Source of the DNA: an uncultured bacterium
Lineage (GTDB): Bacteria > Verrucomicrobiota > Lentisphaeria > Victivallales > UBA1829
Length of the DNA stretch: 64,000 nucleotides
Direction of reading: 5' to 3'
Assembly (NCBI GenBank): GCA_902778895.1
Contig: CACYZF010000002.1
Span: forward strand, 1-64,000
Shown: piece after piece, positions 1 to 7,938 of the stretch
Layout of the letters: each line of letters begins with the position of its first letter
How positions within the stretch are numbered: the first letter of the stretch is position 1
Notes under the pieces: model-generated
Database searches by the model: none
Seen by the model: only the letters and a program-made list of their open reading frames with translations
What the model was told of the DNA's origin: nothing
Made by a program: the position numbers and the translations under genes

Positions 1-801
1 CCATTTGTCAACGGCCTGTTCCGTTGCCGTCGCATCTTTCTGGGCGGTCGTGCCGCGCAGACTCAGGCCGTTCTGTTCGACCTTCGCGCCGGGAAATGCT
101 GTTCTTTGGGTTCCGACCGGACAGGCGATTCCCCAGTCCATGACATACACAACGCCGTTCTGCCCCAGCATGATGTTTTCCGGCTTGAGGTCACAATGGA
201 CGATCCCTCTTCGATGGCAATACTCAATAGCATCGCAGACCTTGAGGAAACCTTCCAGCCTTGTTTGAAGGGCCCGCTCGAAACGGCGGGAGGATGTTTT
301 GCTTCTGGCGTTTTTCTCCCGGCACTGCCTCAAGTATTCTTTCAGCGTAATGCCGTTGATCAACTGCATGGCCAGATGCAGACCGTCCTGGCTATCCGTG
401 TCCAAGCTGAAGATCGGAACGATGGCCGGGTGATCCAGCTGGGCATTGAGTTTCGCCTCGGAAATGAATTTTTCGATGCTCCCGGCACGGGCCAGATGTT
501 CTTCTTTCAGGGATTTTATGATGACATCGCGTCCCAGCACGAGGTCTTTCGCCAGAAAGATTCGTCCGAATCCGCCCTCGGCGATCATCTTTTTGATCTG
601 GTAGCGCTTCCCGCTTTTCTCCAGAGTGCGGCGGAATTCCAGCGAGGAATCCGCATTCAGATCGACGGTCTCAATCGTTTTATGTGAGCCCTCAATGACA
701 ATATCGCTCCGCAGGGAGCCGGATTTGCTTCCAGTCTCTGTGCCCGACGTGTCACTCATCACCAAAGTGTGTTCTATGTCGCCCTGTTCCGCCATGTCCA
801 T
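1..801 (-). CDS. Serine/threonine protein kinase, C-terminus cut by window edge
   Basis: Translating the minus strand from the ATG at 801 gives 267 residues with no stop before the window edge. Visible kinase features: glycine-rich loop AEGGFGRIFLAKD (74-86), ATP lysine in VIIKSL (Lys96), helix-C Glu115, catalytic loop VHCDLKPEN (201-209; Asp204, Asn209) and a metal-binding motif MDWG (221-224) where most kinases have DFG. HRD is HCD, so the activation-loop-coordinating arginine is missing. DWG is common in kinases of planctomycetes and relatives (family knowledge). A purine-rich AGAGG lies just upstream of the chosen ATG; a second in-frame ATG is at 795. The N-terminal 65 residues look unstructured and Ser/Thr-rich. 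Whether a membrane or sensor domain follows cannot be seen. It likely phosphorylates protein Ser/Thr; the substrate is unknown. Confidence 0.9.
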   Translation of the reverse strand, partial: MDMAEQGDIEHTLVMSDTSGTETGSKSGSLRSDIVIEGSHKTIETVDLNADSSLEFRRTLEKSGKRYQIKKMIAEGGFGRIFLAKDLVLGRDVIIKSLKEEHLARAGSIEKFISEAKLNAQLDHPAIVPIFSLDTDSQDGLHLAMQLINGITLKEYLRQCREKNARSKTSSRRFERALQTRLEGFLKVCDAIEYCHRRGIVHCDLKPENIMLGQNGVVYVMDWGIACPVGTQRTAFPGAKVEQNGLSLRGTTAQKDATATEQAVDKW

Positions 802-851
802 GTTCCTCTGTTGCCGTTCATTGTGGGGAGGAGCTGTTCCCGGATTATTTT

Positions 852-879
852 AAAATACATCTGCTTCGTAAGGAATCAA
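852..879 (-). promoter_or_regulatory. Possible sigma70 promoter for the kinase gene
   Basis: On the minus strand TTGATT (879-874) and TATTTT (857-852) are separated by 16 bases, about 50 bases upstream of the kinase ATG. The match is moderate and unsupported by other evidence. The 142-base gap between the MerR gene and the kinase gene holds nothing else that I can recognise. Confidence 0.35.
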
Positions 880-943
880 GAGTCCAATACGGGATGAATA
901 CGTACGGATCAGTGTTGCCCTATTCGGTGTTGAGTTCGAAACA

Positions 944-1459
944 TTACCGCTTTTTTCTTTGATTTGTTCGTAAAGTGGATTTATGTTCCGGTGTGATGTC
1001 TGGTTCTTGAACATGCATAGTGGCAGGATTGCAGAGATCCTGAGAATGCGTGTTGAGCAGTTCCTGATAGTAATGCTTTTTATACCGCAGGATATCCATC
1101 TGCTCGTTGAGCAACTTCAGTTCTTCTTCCAGTTTCTTTTCCTGTGCGGAAATGATTTCCGCACGAGCCGGGATTGTGGAATCTCCCTGCAAACACATGT
1201 TGATATATCGGCGAACCTCCGGGATTGGAAGACCGGTCATGCGAAGACAATGGATAAGCTTCAACCAGGCAAGATTATGGTCGGAGAAAAGGCGCACATT
1301 GCCTGGAGACCGATCGACTTCAGGGATGAGTCCGGCATTGTCGTAATAGCGTACCGTGTAGCCGGTGAGTCCGAGCATATCGGCGGCTTCCTTGACGGTA
1401 TATTGCGGGGTGCGGTCGGTCAGTCCTTCAAACGGATTGGCGGGTTTCTTTGTTTTCAT
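944..1459 (-). CDS. MerR-family transcriptional regulator
   Basis: A 171-residue regulator with the N-terminal winged helix-turn-helix of MerR proteins (YTVKEAADMLGLTGYTVRYY, then NAGLIPEV and a G-N-x-R-L-F segment), followed by a long dimerisation helix (EKKLEEELKLLNEQMDILRY). No metal-binding cysteine pattern of CueR/ZntR type is seen, so it more resembles the AdhR/NmlR-like group that senses electrophiles (inference). The ATG at 1459 is preferred because GGAAAGGAAG precedes it; an upstream in-frame ATG at 1546 overlaps the stop of the aldo/keto reductase gene as ATGA and would add 29 non-conserved residues. It is the last gene of the reductase operon and probably controls the dyad promoter at 5597-5626, that is, its own operon. 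Confidence 0.87.
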   Translation of the reverse strand: MKTKKPANPFEGLTDRTPQYTVKEAADMLGLTGYTVRYYDNAGLIPEVDRSPGNVRLFSDHNLAWLKLIHCLRMTGLPIPEVRRYINMCLQGDSTIPARAEIISAQEKKLEEELKLLNEQMDILRYKKHYYQELLNTHSQDLCNPATMHVQEPDITPEHKSTLRTNQRKKR

Positions 1460-1542
1460 GAATATCTTCCTTTCCGGCGGATTATCCGGGCCTGTTTCCG
1501 TTTTTCCGGAAATCCTTTCCATTGTATTCCGGTTATGCGTTT

Positions 1543-2691
1543 TCATAGACCGAAAAGCCTTGATGCCTGTTTCATCTTTTCCCTCACGGGAACTCCGAAC
1601 GGGCAGCGTTTTTCACATGCGCCGCAGGCAATACATTCCGATGCATGGTGAGGCAGAAGCCTGTAGTGTTCCCTGACGGTTTCAGGGACTTCGCCCTGCG
1701 CCAGCGCCAGATTCAGGAACTTGTTCACGTTTGCCACAGTGAGTCCCTTCGGACAAGGCGCACAGTGTCCGCAGTACATGCAGTGCCCGGACCAAGTGCA
1801 TTTTTCCACATTCGAAAGTACGCCCGCATAATCCTTTTCCGCATCGGAAGCGTCACACCACGCCAGCGCCTGACGGATCTCGTCTACCGTTTTGCATCCC
1901 GCCATTACCGCGGCGACGGCCGGACGGGAAAGAGCGTAGTCCATCGCCTGAACAGGTGTCAGGGCTTTGCCGAACATCGACAGATCGGCTTTCAGAAGAT
2001 CGCCTCCGGCAAATACCTTCATCACGTCAATGCCGACACCCTCTCGTGCGCAGAGTTCATACAGAATTTCGCGATCCGGGTCCAGATTGTGAAAACTGCG
2101 TTCATACACTTCGTCCGCCCAGAGCTGTTCCACGTCCTCGTTCGGCGGCTGCATGTCGTAGCACGGATTCACGGAAAACATCAGGACATCGACAAGCCCT
2201 GTTTCGACAGCCTTTCTGGCTATGATCGGATTATGGCTGGAAAGCCCGATACAGCCGATTGTGCCGGACTCCTTGAGGCTTTTCACATATTCGATGAATT
2301 CACCTTCAAAAATGCGGTGGTAATCCGCCTCCTCGTCGCTGTAATGGATCATTCCGACCTCGATGTGATCGGTCTCCAGGCGATTCAAAAGGTCTTCAAA
2401 CGATGCTTTTGCTTCGGCGACATCGCGGGTTCGTTCGTATTGGCCATTTTTCCACGCCGAACCGATGTGTCCCTGAATGACGAACCCGTCGCGTCGTCCC
2501 CTCAGGGATGTTCCAATTGCGGACCGCACCTTCGGATCGGACGCGTAGATGTCAATGAAGTTGATCCCGTTGTTGATGGCGAAATCCATCATCTCGCGAG
2601 CCTGTTGCTCTGTTTTGCCTGTGAAACCTTCGCATCCGAGCGCAACTGCGCCGACTTTGATTCCGGTTCTTCCGAGTTGACGGTATATCAT
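1543..2691 (-). CDS. Aldo/keto reductase with C-terminal 4Fe-4S ferredoxin domain
   Basis: 382 residues. The N-terminal 270 residues are an AKR TIM barrel starting MIYRQLGRTGIKVGAVALGC, with the NFIDIYASD segment carrying the catalytic Asp/Tyr, and GLSSHNP at the strand carrying substrate-side residues. The C-terminal region carries ferredoxin-like cysteines: CTWSGHCMYCGHCAPCPKG near residues 295-313 and CIACGACEKRCPFG near 354-367, able to hold two clusters. Proteins of this layout are annotated as iron-sulfur AKR oxidoreductases in gut anaerobes; substrates are mostly unknown. No signal peptide, so cytosolic. Fourth gene of the operon after the Tat-type AKR at 2757-3995, with 65 bases between them. 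The pair probably passes electrons from the Fe-S domain rather than from NADPH alone (inference). Confidence 0.9.
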   Translation of the reverse strand: MIYRQLGRTGIKVGAVALGCEGFTGKTEQQAREMMDFAINNGINFIDIYASDPKVRSAIGTSLRGRRDGFVIQGHIGSAWKNGQYERTRDVAEAKASFEDLLNRLETDHIEVGMIHYSDEEADYHRIFEGEFIEYVKSLKESGTIGCIGLSSHNPIIARKAVETGLVDVLMFSVNPCYDMQPPNEDVEQLWADEVYERSFHNLDPDREILYELCAREGVGIDVMKVFAGGDLLKADLSMFGKALTPVQAMDYALSRPAVAAVMAGCKTVDEIRQALAWCDASDAEKDYAGVLSNVEKCTWSGHCMYCGHCAPCPKGLTVANVNKFLNLALAQGEVPETVREHYRLLPHHASECIACGACEKRCPFGVPVREKMKQASRLFGL

Positions 2692-2756
2692 TGCGTAACT
2701 CCAGTATCAAATTGTTTTCAGATTGTTGTCGACAGCAATGGTTTGAACTTCGTTCA

Positions 2757-3995
2757 TTACTTGAAATCGGCGGCGATCTGTTTCATGAACGAAGGAATGT
2801 CAATCTGCTGCGGGCATTTCTTCTTGCATGCTCCGCAACCGACACAGGCGGAAGCCCGTTCTTTTTCCTTCATGGCGTCGTAGACAAGTTTCGCGTGAAA
2901 AAGCGGAAGACCGCCTTTGACCTGATTCAGCAAAGCAAGGTTTCGGGGAATGCTCACGCCGAACGGACAGGGAGAACAGTAACGACACGCCGTGCAGGGA
3001 ACGGCTCCCGATTTTCTATAGACGGCGAGTGCCTGTGCTATGACCTTGCGCTCCTCGTCCGTAAGCGGCACCATCGGAGAGAATGTCTTGATGTTGTCCT
3101 CCATTTGCGCAAGGTCCGACATACCGGAAAGCACCACCTGGACATTGGGAAGAGAAGCGGCGTAGCGAAGTCCCCATGACGCCGTGCCGACCTTCGGATT
3201 CGCATCGTCGAATACTTTCTTTGATTCCGGCGTAAGCTTGACGAGCGTACCCCCCTTCAGCGGTTCCATGATGGAAACGGGAATGCCAAGTTTGGTGAGG
3301 ACTTCATATTGTTCTCCGGAACGGCAAAGCTCCCAGTCCAGGTAGTTCAACTGAATCTGAACAAGTTCCCACGGATATGAATCTGCGATTTCCTTCAGCG
3401 TTTCCGGTTCGCCATGGAAAGAAAATCCGATGTGCCGGATTTTTCCCTCTTCCTTCATTTTCTTCATGAACTCAAGCGTCTTGATCTCTTTCGCCTTCTT
3501 CCAATGCGCCTCATTCAGCCAATGCAGGAAATAGAAATCGAAGTATCCGGCCTTTGTTCGCTCAAGCTGTTCTTTGAAAAAACGCTCATTGTCCGCCTCG
3601 GTGTTCATCATGACGATCGGCATTTTGTCCGTCAGGAAGTAGGAGTCGCGTTTATATTGGTTCAGGACAGCGCCTGCGAATTTTTCACTCTCGCCATCGT
3701 GATACATATATGCCGTGTCAAAGTAATTGCATCCGGATTCCATGGCTTTTGCCACCATCTTTTCTCCGAGTGCATAGTCGACCTTCCCGTCTTTCTGGGG
3801 CAGCCGCATCATGCCGAAGCCCAGAAGCGGAAGCGTCAAATCCGTCCCCCGGTACGGACGCCGGGTTACCTGTGGTTTTGTACTGTTCGTTTTCGTGTTC
3901 ATTGTTTCTCCTGTTTCGGTTGCGGAAAAGACTTTTTCCATCGGGGCAAGCGCTGCGATAGTCAGGGCGCTTTTCAGAAAATCACGTCTATTCAT
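2757..3995 (-). CDS. Aldo/keto reductase with Tat signal and C-terminal 4Fe-4S domain
   Basis: 412 residues. The N-terminus MNRRDFLKSALTIAALAPME has a twin-arginine motif (RRDFLK) followed by a hydrophobic stretch, so export of the folded Fe-S enzyme by Tat is predicted. The AKR barrel begins near residue 44 (TRRPYRGTDLTLPLLGFGM) and contains FDTAYMYHDGESE with the catalytic Asp and Tyr, TDKMP with the catalytic Lys, and FLHWLN. The C-terminus has cysteine clusters CTACRYCSPCPFG and CVGCGACKKKCPQ. It is related to, but clearly distinct from, the cytosolic AKR encoded downstream. The substrate is unknown; a periplasmic reductase fed by a flavoprotein is a reasonable guess. Confidence 0.9.
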   Translation of the reverse strand: MNRRDFLKSALTIAALAPMEKVFSATETGETMNTKTNSTKPQVTRRPYRGTDLTLPLLGFGMMRLPQKDGKVDYALGEKMVAKAMESGCNYFDTAYMYHDGESEKFAGAVLNQYKRDSYFLTDKMPIVMMNTEADNERFFKEQLERTKAGYFDFYFLHWLNEAHWKKAKEIKTLEFMKKMKEEGKIRHIGFSFHGEPETLKEIADSYPWELVQIQLNYLDWELCRSGEQYEVLTKLGIPVSIMEPLKGGTLVKLTPESKKVFDDANPKVGTASWGLRYAASLPNVQVVLSGMSDLAQMEDNIKTFSPMVPLTDEERKVIAQALAVYRKSGAVPCTACRYCSPCPFGVSIPRNLALLNQVKGGLPLFHAKLVYDAMKEKERASACVGCGACKKKCPQQIDIPSFMKQIAADFK

Positions 3996-4008
3996 GTGGG
4001 GCCTCGCC

Positions 4009-4842
4009 TTAGTGGGTTGATTTCAGATATTGCAGATCTCCATAGAAGTAGGATGCTGTAGTCCCGCCGTCAATGAGAAAATCAGATCCTGTAATCCAGC
4101 GTCCCCTGGATGACATCAGAAACTCCGCCAGATCGCCGACCTCATCCGGGGTGCCGGCACGACCGCACGGACAGAGTGAAAGCATCTTGCGGTATCCATC
4201 TCCGCGTGGACCTTTGAGTTCATCGTTTGCAAGCGGGGTAATAATGATGCCGGGACTGATGGAATTGACCGTGGCTCCTCGCCGTGCCCATTTCTGAGCC
4301 TCTCCCATCACGCGAAGCACGTTGCAGCGCTTGGAATACTGATATGCTTTGAGCGTATCCGTGATAGATGCGATAAACGGAAGCGAAAGCAACTCTTCCG
4401 TTGGTGCTGTGGCAAGCGCTGTGTTCTCCTCTTCGGAAAGCGCATGAAGCCGATGTCCCGACTGGGATGAGATGACAATACCGCTGCCGCCGTCCGCGAT
4501 GACCTTGCCGAATTCCTCCAGAAGTATGCTTGTCCCATACAAATCCACTTTGAGAATGACGGAAACCGGGGCCTGGGAAGGCGAGACACCTGCCGCATTG
4601 ACCACATTGGTAATCGGACCGAACTGTTTTGCATGTTCAATCAAGTTCAGAATTGATTCCCGACTGGCAAGATCAGCGATAGTTGTACTGACTTCAAACC
4701 CCGCATCGTTGAGAATCTTTCCCGCTCGTTCCGTTGCGTCGGGGTTGAGATCGGCCAATACAATATGTTTCCCCGCGCCGATTCGACGGGCAATTGCTTG
4801 ACCGATTCCGCCGGTTCCAATCAGGACGGCAACCTTCTTCAT
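4009..4842 (-). CDS. Short-chain dehydrogenase/reductase (SDR)
   Basis: 277 residues from the ATG at 4842, chosen because GGAGGAG sits 8 bases upstream; a longer frame from 4872 overlaps the flavoprotein gene. Rossmann motif VLIGTGGIGQAIA at the N-terminus (TGxxxGxG-like), ADL for the adenine end, NVVNAAGVS (NAAG), an active-site serine in VISSQSG, YQYSK giving the YxxxK pair, and SPGIIITP plus GxxxxGSDFLIDGG at the C-terminus typical of classical SDRs. It contains a long loop between the serine and the tyrosine. It reduces or oxidises a carbonyl or alcohol with NAD(P); the substrate cannot be told. It is the second gene of the MerR-linked operon. Confidence 0.9.
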   Translation of the reverse strand: MKKVAVLIGTGGIGQAIARRIGAGKHIVLADLNPDATERAGKILNDAGFEVSTTIADLASRESILNLIEHAKQFGPITNVVNAAGVSPSQAPVSVILKVDLYGTSILLEEFGKVIADGGSGIVISSQSGHRLHALSEEENTALATAPTEELLSLPFIASITDTLKAYQYSKRCNVLRVMGEAQKWARRGATVNSISPGIIITPLANDELKGPRGDGYRKMLSLCPCGRAGTPDEVGDLAEFLMSSRGRWITGSDFLIDGGTTASYFYGDLQYLKSTH

Positions 4843-4861
4843 ATTGTGTTCTCCTCCGCTG

Positions 4862-5500
4862 TTATCGGACAAAGTTTGTCATTGCGCCAGTTTCTGTACA
4901 CGGGGGTTGAATGCCTTGTTCCCGTCCAGCCTGAATGCACTTCATGACCCAGATCATGTTTCTCGACAGATTGCGCAATGTCTGAAGTCCTTCGGGATCC
5001 TGAGGAACATCCGACTTTGTCAGCGCGTGGAATTCGTTCCAGTAGGTGCTTCCGACCGTGAGCATCTGGGAAATGCCGGCATACTTGTTCAACACATCGA
5101 ATGACGCACTTGTTCCAGCACGTCGAGCAACAACAATCGAGGCGACAGGCTTGTGCCGAAACGCGACGTAGAGATCCGAACACATGCTCGAAAAGAATAC
5201 ACGGTCAAGAAAACTTTGGACCCGTCCGCTCGGATGCGCGTAGTAAACAGGTGTGCCGAACACGAAACCATCAGCTTTTGCCGCCTTTTCCACAAAGCTG
5301 TTGACCGCATCATCGTTGAAAACGCAGCGTTTCAGTTCCGCGCATTTCCCGCAGCCGATACAGTCATGCAAGGGCTTGCTGCCTACGCAAACAATTTCTG
5401 TCTCCACACCGTTTTCAGCGAAGACTTCCGCCATGACGTCAAGGCCCGCACGGGTCGAACCGTTGGCATTGCCGCTTCCGTTTAACATCAGAATCTTCAT
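4862..5500 (-). CDS. Flavodoxin-family iron-sulfur flavoprotein (NADPH-dependent FMN reductase type)
   Basis: 212 residues with a flavodoxin-like fold: MKILMLNGSGNANGSTR is the FMN-phosphate loop and FGTPVYYAHPSGRVQSFLDR the second FMN contact. Between them CIGCGKCAELKRC has the compact C-x2-C-x2-C-x5-C spacing of Isf-type iron-sulfur flavoproteins, able to hold a 4Fe-4S cluster. It is the first gene after the MerR-type promoter, and the next gene starts 20 bases after its stop. A likely role is electron transfer from reduced ferredoxin or NAD(P)H to the operon's reductases (inference from operon content). The start is well defined by GGAGGAAAC just upstream. Confidence 0.88.
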   Translation of the reverse strand: MKILMLNGSGNANGSTRAGLDVMAEVFAENGVETEIVCVGSKPLHDCIGCGKCAELKRCVFNDDAVNSFVEKAAKADGFVFGTPVYYAHPSGRVQSFLDRVFFSSMCSDLYVAFRHKPVASIVVARRAGTSASFDVLNKYAGISQMLTVGSTYWNEFHALTKSDVPQDPEGLQTLRNLSRNMIWVMKCIQAGREQGIQPPCTETGAMTNFVR

Positions 5501-5596
5501 TGTGTTTCCTCCGGGGTTAGGTTCAATCGGCTGTCAGTGCTGTCCAGCCGGTCAGATTCTGTTTGGGGATTATTTATCTGTCGACTTGTTTTTAAC

Positions 5597-5626
5597 ACTA
5601 TACACCTTACAGTTACTGTAAGTCAA
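5597..5626 (-). promoter_or_regulatory. MerR-type promoter/operator of the reductase operon
   Basis: On the minus strand TTGACT (5626-5621) and TATAGT (5602-5597) flank an 18-base spacer. The spacer and the end of the -35 box carry a perfect inverted repeat CTTACAG-TTA-CTGTAAG (5606-5622). A dyad lying between over-spaced -35 and -10 boxes is the hallmark of MerR-family activation by DNA unwinding. The first gene begins about 97 bases downstream and the operon ends in a MerR gene. The half site resembles the CTTGACTTA-type sites of AdhR-like regulators. Confidence 0.8.
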
Positions 5627-6009
5627 ATGCGTTTTTCCGTTTTTTTTCAAAAAAAAGACTGGTTGGATCCTACTTTGCAATGGCATTAAGGAACCTCGGC
5701 ACGACGGTCGCACCCGCAGGAGAAAAGTTTTTCGATTCACGTGTCGTACCCGTCACATCTGTCGACTGGTTTATTCCACATTTTTTAATACCCTGGTCTT
5801 TTCACAATGCCCTATTCCCCTGAGGGATAACGCCCGAAATGAAATCATTTGCGACAAAAAGCCGGATAAACCGACAAAAAAAGTCGCAAACCGACTGCTT
5901 TTTCACTTTTTTTGAGCATGGAAAGCGACAATGAAACCGACAACAGCCCCAGAAAATGCGGTTTCAGCGTTTCTCCAAATATCGCTTCAGAAGAAATGAA
6001 CAGAAATAG
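5627..6009. other. Intergenic stretch without an intact gene
   Basis: This 383-base stretch is AT-richer than its surroundings and holds no convincing gene. A minus-strand open frame continues through it and across the glyoxalase fragment; its last 55 residues contain a hydrophobic run and could be a decayed C-terminus of a membrane protein, but I cannot name it. Several CCGACAAAAA-like words repeat between 5850 and 5910. Confidence 0.4.
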
Positions 6010-6276
6010 GGAAATGTCGTGATCGTTGAGGATGGCACGAGCGCACATCAGCTGGAGCTGACTTGGCTTCGCGACCGCAAGGAACCATACGACCTTGGTG
6101 ATGACGAATTCCACCTGGCCTTCAGAGTGGACGACTTCGACGCAGCACATAAGCTTCACGAGGAAATGGGTTGCATCTGTTTCGAGAATCCCGATATGGG
6201 AATCTACTTTTGCGAAGACCCCGACCACTACTGGCTGGAGGTTCTGCCTTGTCGTAATCAGGGGAAAGATTCCTGA
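6010..6276 (+). pseudogene. Truncated glyoxalase/VOC-family protein (C-terminal half only)
   Basis: The frame encodes about 85 residues containing LELTWLRDRKEPYDLGDDEF, HLAFRVDD, EEMGCICFE and FCEDPDHYWLEVLP, which match the second half of a lactoylglutathione-lyase/VOC protein, including the final metal-ligand Glu in WLEVLP. The N-terminal half (about 40-50 residues with the first His ligand) is missing; an in-frame TAG at 6007 blocks extension and only a GTG at 6019 without a clear ribosome site could start it. I read it as a deletion remnant. A half-domain that dimerises is possible but less likely. Confidence 0.7.
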
Positions 6277-6325
6277 GCATCCGGCGAGCCGGCAACTTCT
6301 GATTCCAAGCTCAATTAACTGAACG

Positions 6326-6362
6326 GGACGTCTCCCGGAAATGGAGGCGTCCTACTTTTTTG
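6326..6362 (+). terminator. Rho-independent terminator
   Basis: GGACGTCTCC (6326-6335) pairs with GGAGGCGTCC (6343-6352) across a 7-base loop, with one G-T wobble, followed by TACTTTTTTG. It lies just after the glyoxalase fragment and insulates the ATPase gene downstream. Confidence 0.8.
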
Positions 6363-6461
6363 TTTTTTCGCACCGTGCCATTTCTTTAAGAAAATGCAGG
6401 GTTGGTTTTCAAAAGAATACAGACAGAATAAGATTTGGTTCTTTTAAAATACCAAATAAAC

Positions 6462-6489
6462 TTGACTTTATTCTAAAACGTGCTATATT
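6462..6489 (+). promoter_or_regulatory. Sigma70-type promoter of the DUF4143 ATPase gene
   Basis: TTGACT (6462-6467) and TATATT (6484-6489) are 16 bases apart in an AT-rich stretch. AGGAGG at 6511-6516 is a strong ribosome site 5 bases before the ATG at 6522. Confidence 0.7.
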
Positions 6490-6521
6490 ATCTTCAAAAA
6501 CAATAATATCAGGAGGCGGTC

Positions 6522-7826
6522 ATGCTTGAAATCTTGAGAAAAATCATACTTGAGTTCCAGTCCAAGGACCTCAGTTACATCGTGAAGCGGGAGCAGGCGT
6601 TCCCCGTTCTAAAAGGGAAAGCAACTGTCATAACCGGAATGAGACGCGCAGGCAAAACCAGTTTTTGCTACCAGAAGATGCGTGACCTGCTTGATTCCGG
6701 AACAGACAGGAATCAAATCCTTTACCTGAACTTCGAGGATGACCGTCTTTCTGGGCTCCAGCTGAAGGACTGCCAGAACATCCTTGACGCATATTACAGC
6801 CTCTATCCCGACAACCGGAAGAAGGAATGCTGGTTCTTCTTCGATGAAGTTCAGAATGTAGACGGATGGGAACGCTTCGTCCGACGACTGCTTGACACCA
6901 CCGACATCCACATTGTCCTTACAGGATCATCCTCCAAACTTCTTACCGCCGAAATCTCCACGGCTATGCGCGGCAGATCCATCAACGCCGAAATCATGCC
7001 GTTCTCCTTCCGTGAGTATCTGCAATACCACCACGTCTTTGATGCCATCCCGGAATACCTTTCCGATGACGATATCGCGCATCTCCGTCACGAAATGGAG
7101 AACTATTTCCAGCTTGGTGGATTTCCCGAGGTCTACGGCGCTCCCGATTTGTCGACCAGGATCAAAATCCTGCAGGAGTACAATGACCTCGTGATGTTCA
7201 AGGACGTTATCGAACGCCACAAGGTGACCAATACCGTGGCGTTGCGGCATCTGCTGCACGCGCTGTATCAGTCCAACGCTCAGAAGTTCAGTGTTTCGGG
7301 CTTCGCCAAAACTCTCAGCACCGGGATGCAGGTCAAATGCTCGAAGGTCGATCTGCTGAAATTCATGGACTATCTGGAAGAGGCATTCATCGTGTTCCGG
7401 ACAGAACTGCATTCGAGGTCTGAAAAGGCGAAGATGGTCAATCCGAACAAAGTGTACATGATCGACGTCGGGCTTGTCCGCGCAATGGATGACGATCCCG
7501 AAGCGAACAAAGGCTGGCTTCTCGAAAACCTCGTTTATCTCCATCTGCACCGGACGGGCTTCACCGTCGACTACGTTATCACCTCCGACCGGAAGGAAGT
7601 CGACTTCTACGCATCCAATAAAATCACCCACGAGAAGCAGTTGATTCAAGTTTCGTGGTCTCTTGCGGATGCGGAGACGAGGAAGCGTGAGATTCCTCCG
7701 CTTCTGAAAGCCGGAAAAAGCACGGGCATCAAAAAGATGCTTGTTGTTACCTGGAACGAAGAGGAAACGCTCGAAGGCGGCATCCAGGTCGTTCCGATTT
7801 GGAAGTACCTGATCGGGCATTGCTGA
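6522..7826 (+). CDS. AAA_14/DUF4143 ATP-binding protein
   Basis: 434 residues. The N-terminal AAA domain has a Walker A GMRRAGKTS (residues 40-48), a Walker B WFFFDEVQNVDGWE (near 104-117) and the sensor segment HIVLTGSSSKLL. A MRGRSINAEIMPFSFREYL segment typical of the family follows. The C-terminal DUF4143 domain ends in a nuclease-like core with VDYVITSDRKEVDFYA (an EVDF-type motif) and QLIQVSW. Such proteins are very common as isolated genes in gut anaerobes and archaea; their function is not established, with suggested roles in toxin-antitoxin-like or mobile contexts. It is a single-gene unit with its own promoter and sits in an AT-richer accessory segment. Confidence 0.9.
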   Translation: MLEILRKIILEFQSKDLSYIVKREQAFPVLKGKATVITGMRRAGKTSFCYQKMRDLLDSGTDRNQILYLNFEDDRLSGLQLKDCQNILDAYYSLYPDNRKKECWFFFDEVQNVDGWERFVRRLLDTTDIHIVLTGSSSKLLTAEISTAMRGRSINAEIMPFSFREYLQYHHVFDAIPEYLSDDDIAHLRHEMENYFQLGGFPEVYGAPDLSTRIKILQEYNDLVMFKDVIERHKVTNTVALRHLLHALYQSNAQKFSVSGFAKTLSTGMQVKCSKVDLLKFMDYLEEAFIVFRTELHSRSEKAKMVNPNKVYMIDVGLVRAMDDDPEANKGWLLENLVYLHLHRTGFTVDYVITSDRKEVDFYASNKITHEKQLIQVSWSLADAETRKREIPPLLKAGKSTGIKKMLVVTWNEEETLEGGIQVVPIWKYLIGHC

Positions 7827-7938
7827 TGGCGGCAGCTGACTTTTACACAAAGATCCGGTTCCATCTAGACCACAAACAGAGGCCGGGGGCAATTTTCATC
7901 TTCCAAAGAGGAGTTTTTTGCAGGCATATCCAGACCAA

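Noticed and set aside
5845..6228. Minus-strand 127-residue frame, with a tail that vaguely resembles the end of an EamA-type transporter
   Set aside because: Most of it is antisense to the glyoxalase fragment; the resemblance is too short to support a gene or a named remnant.
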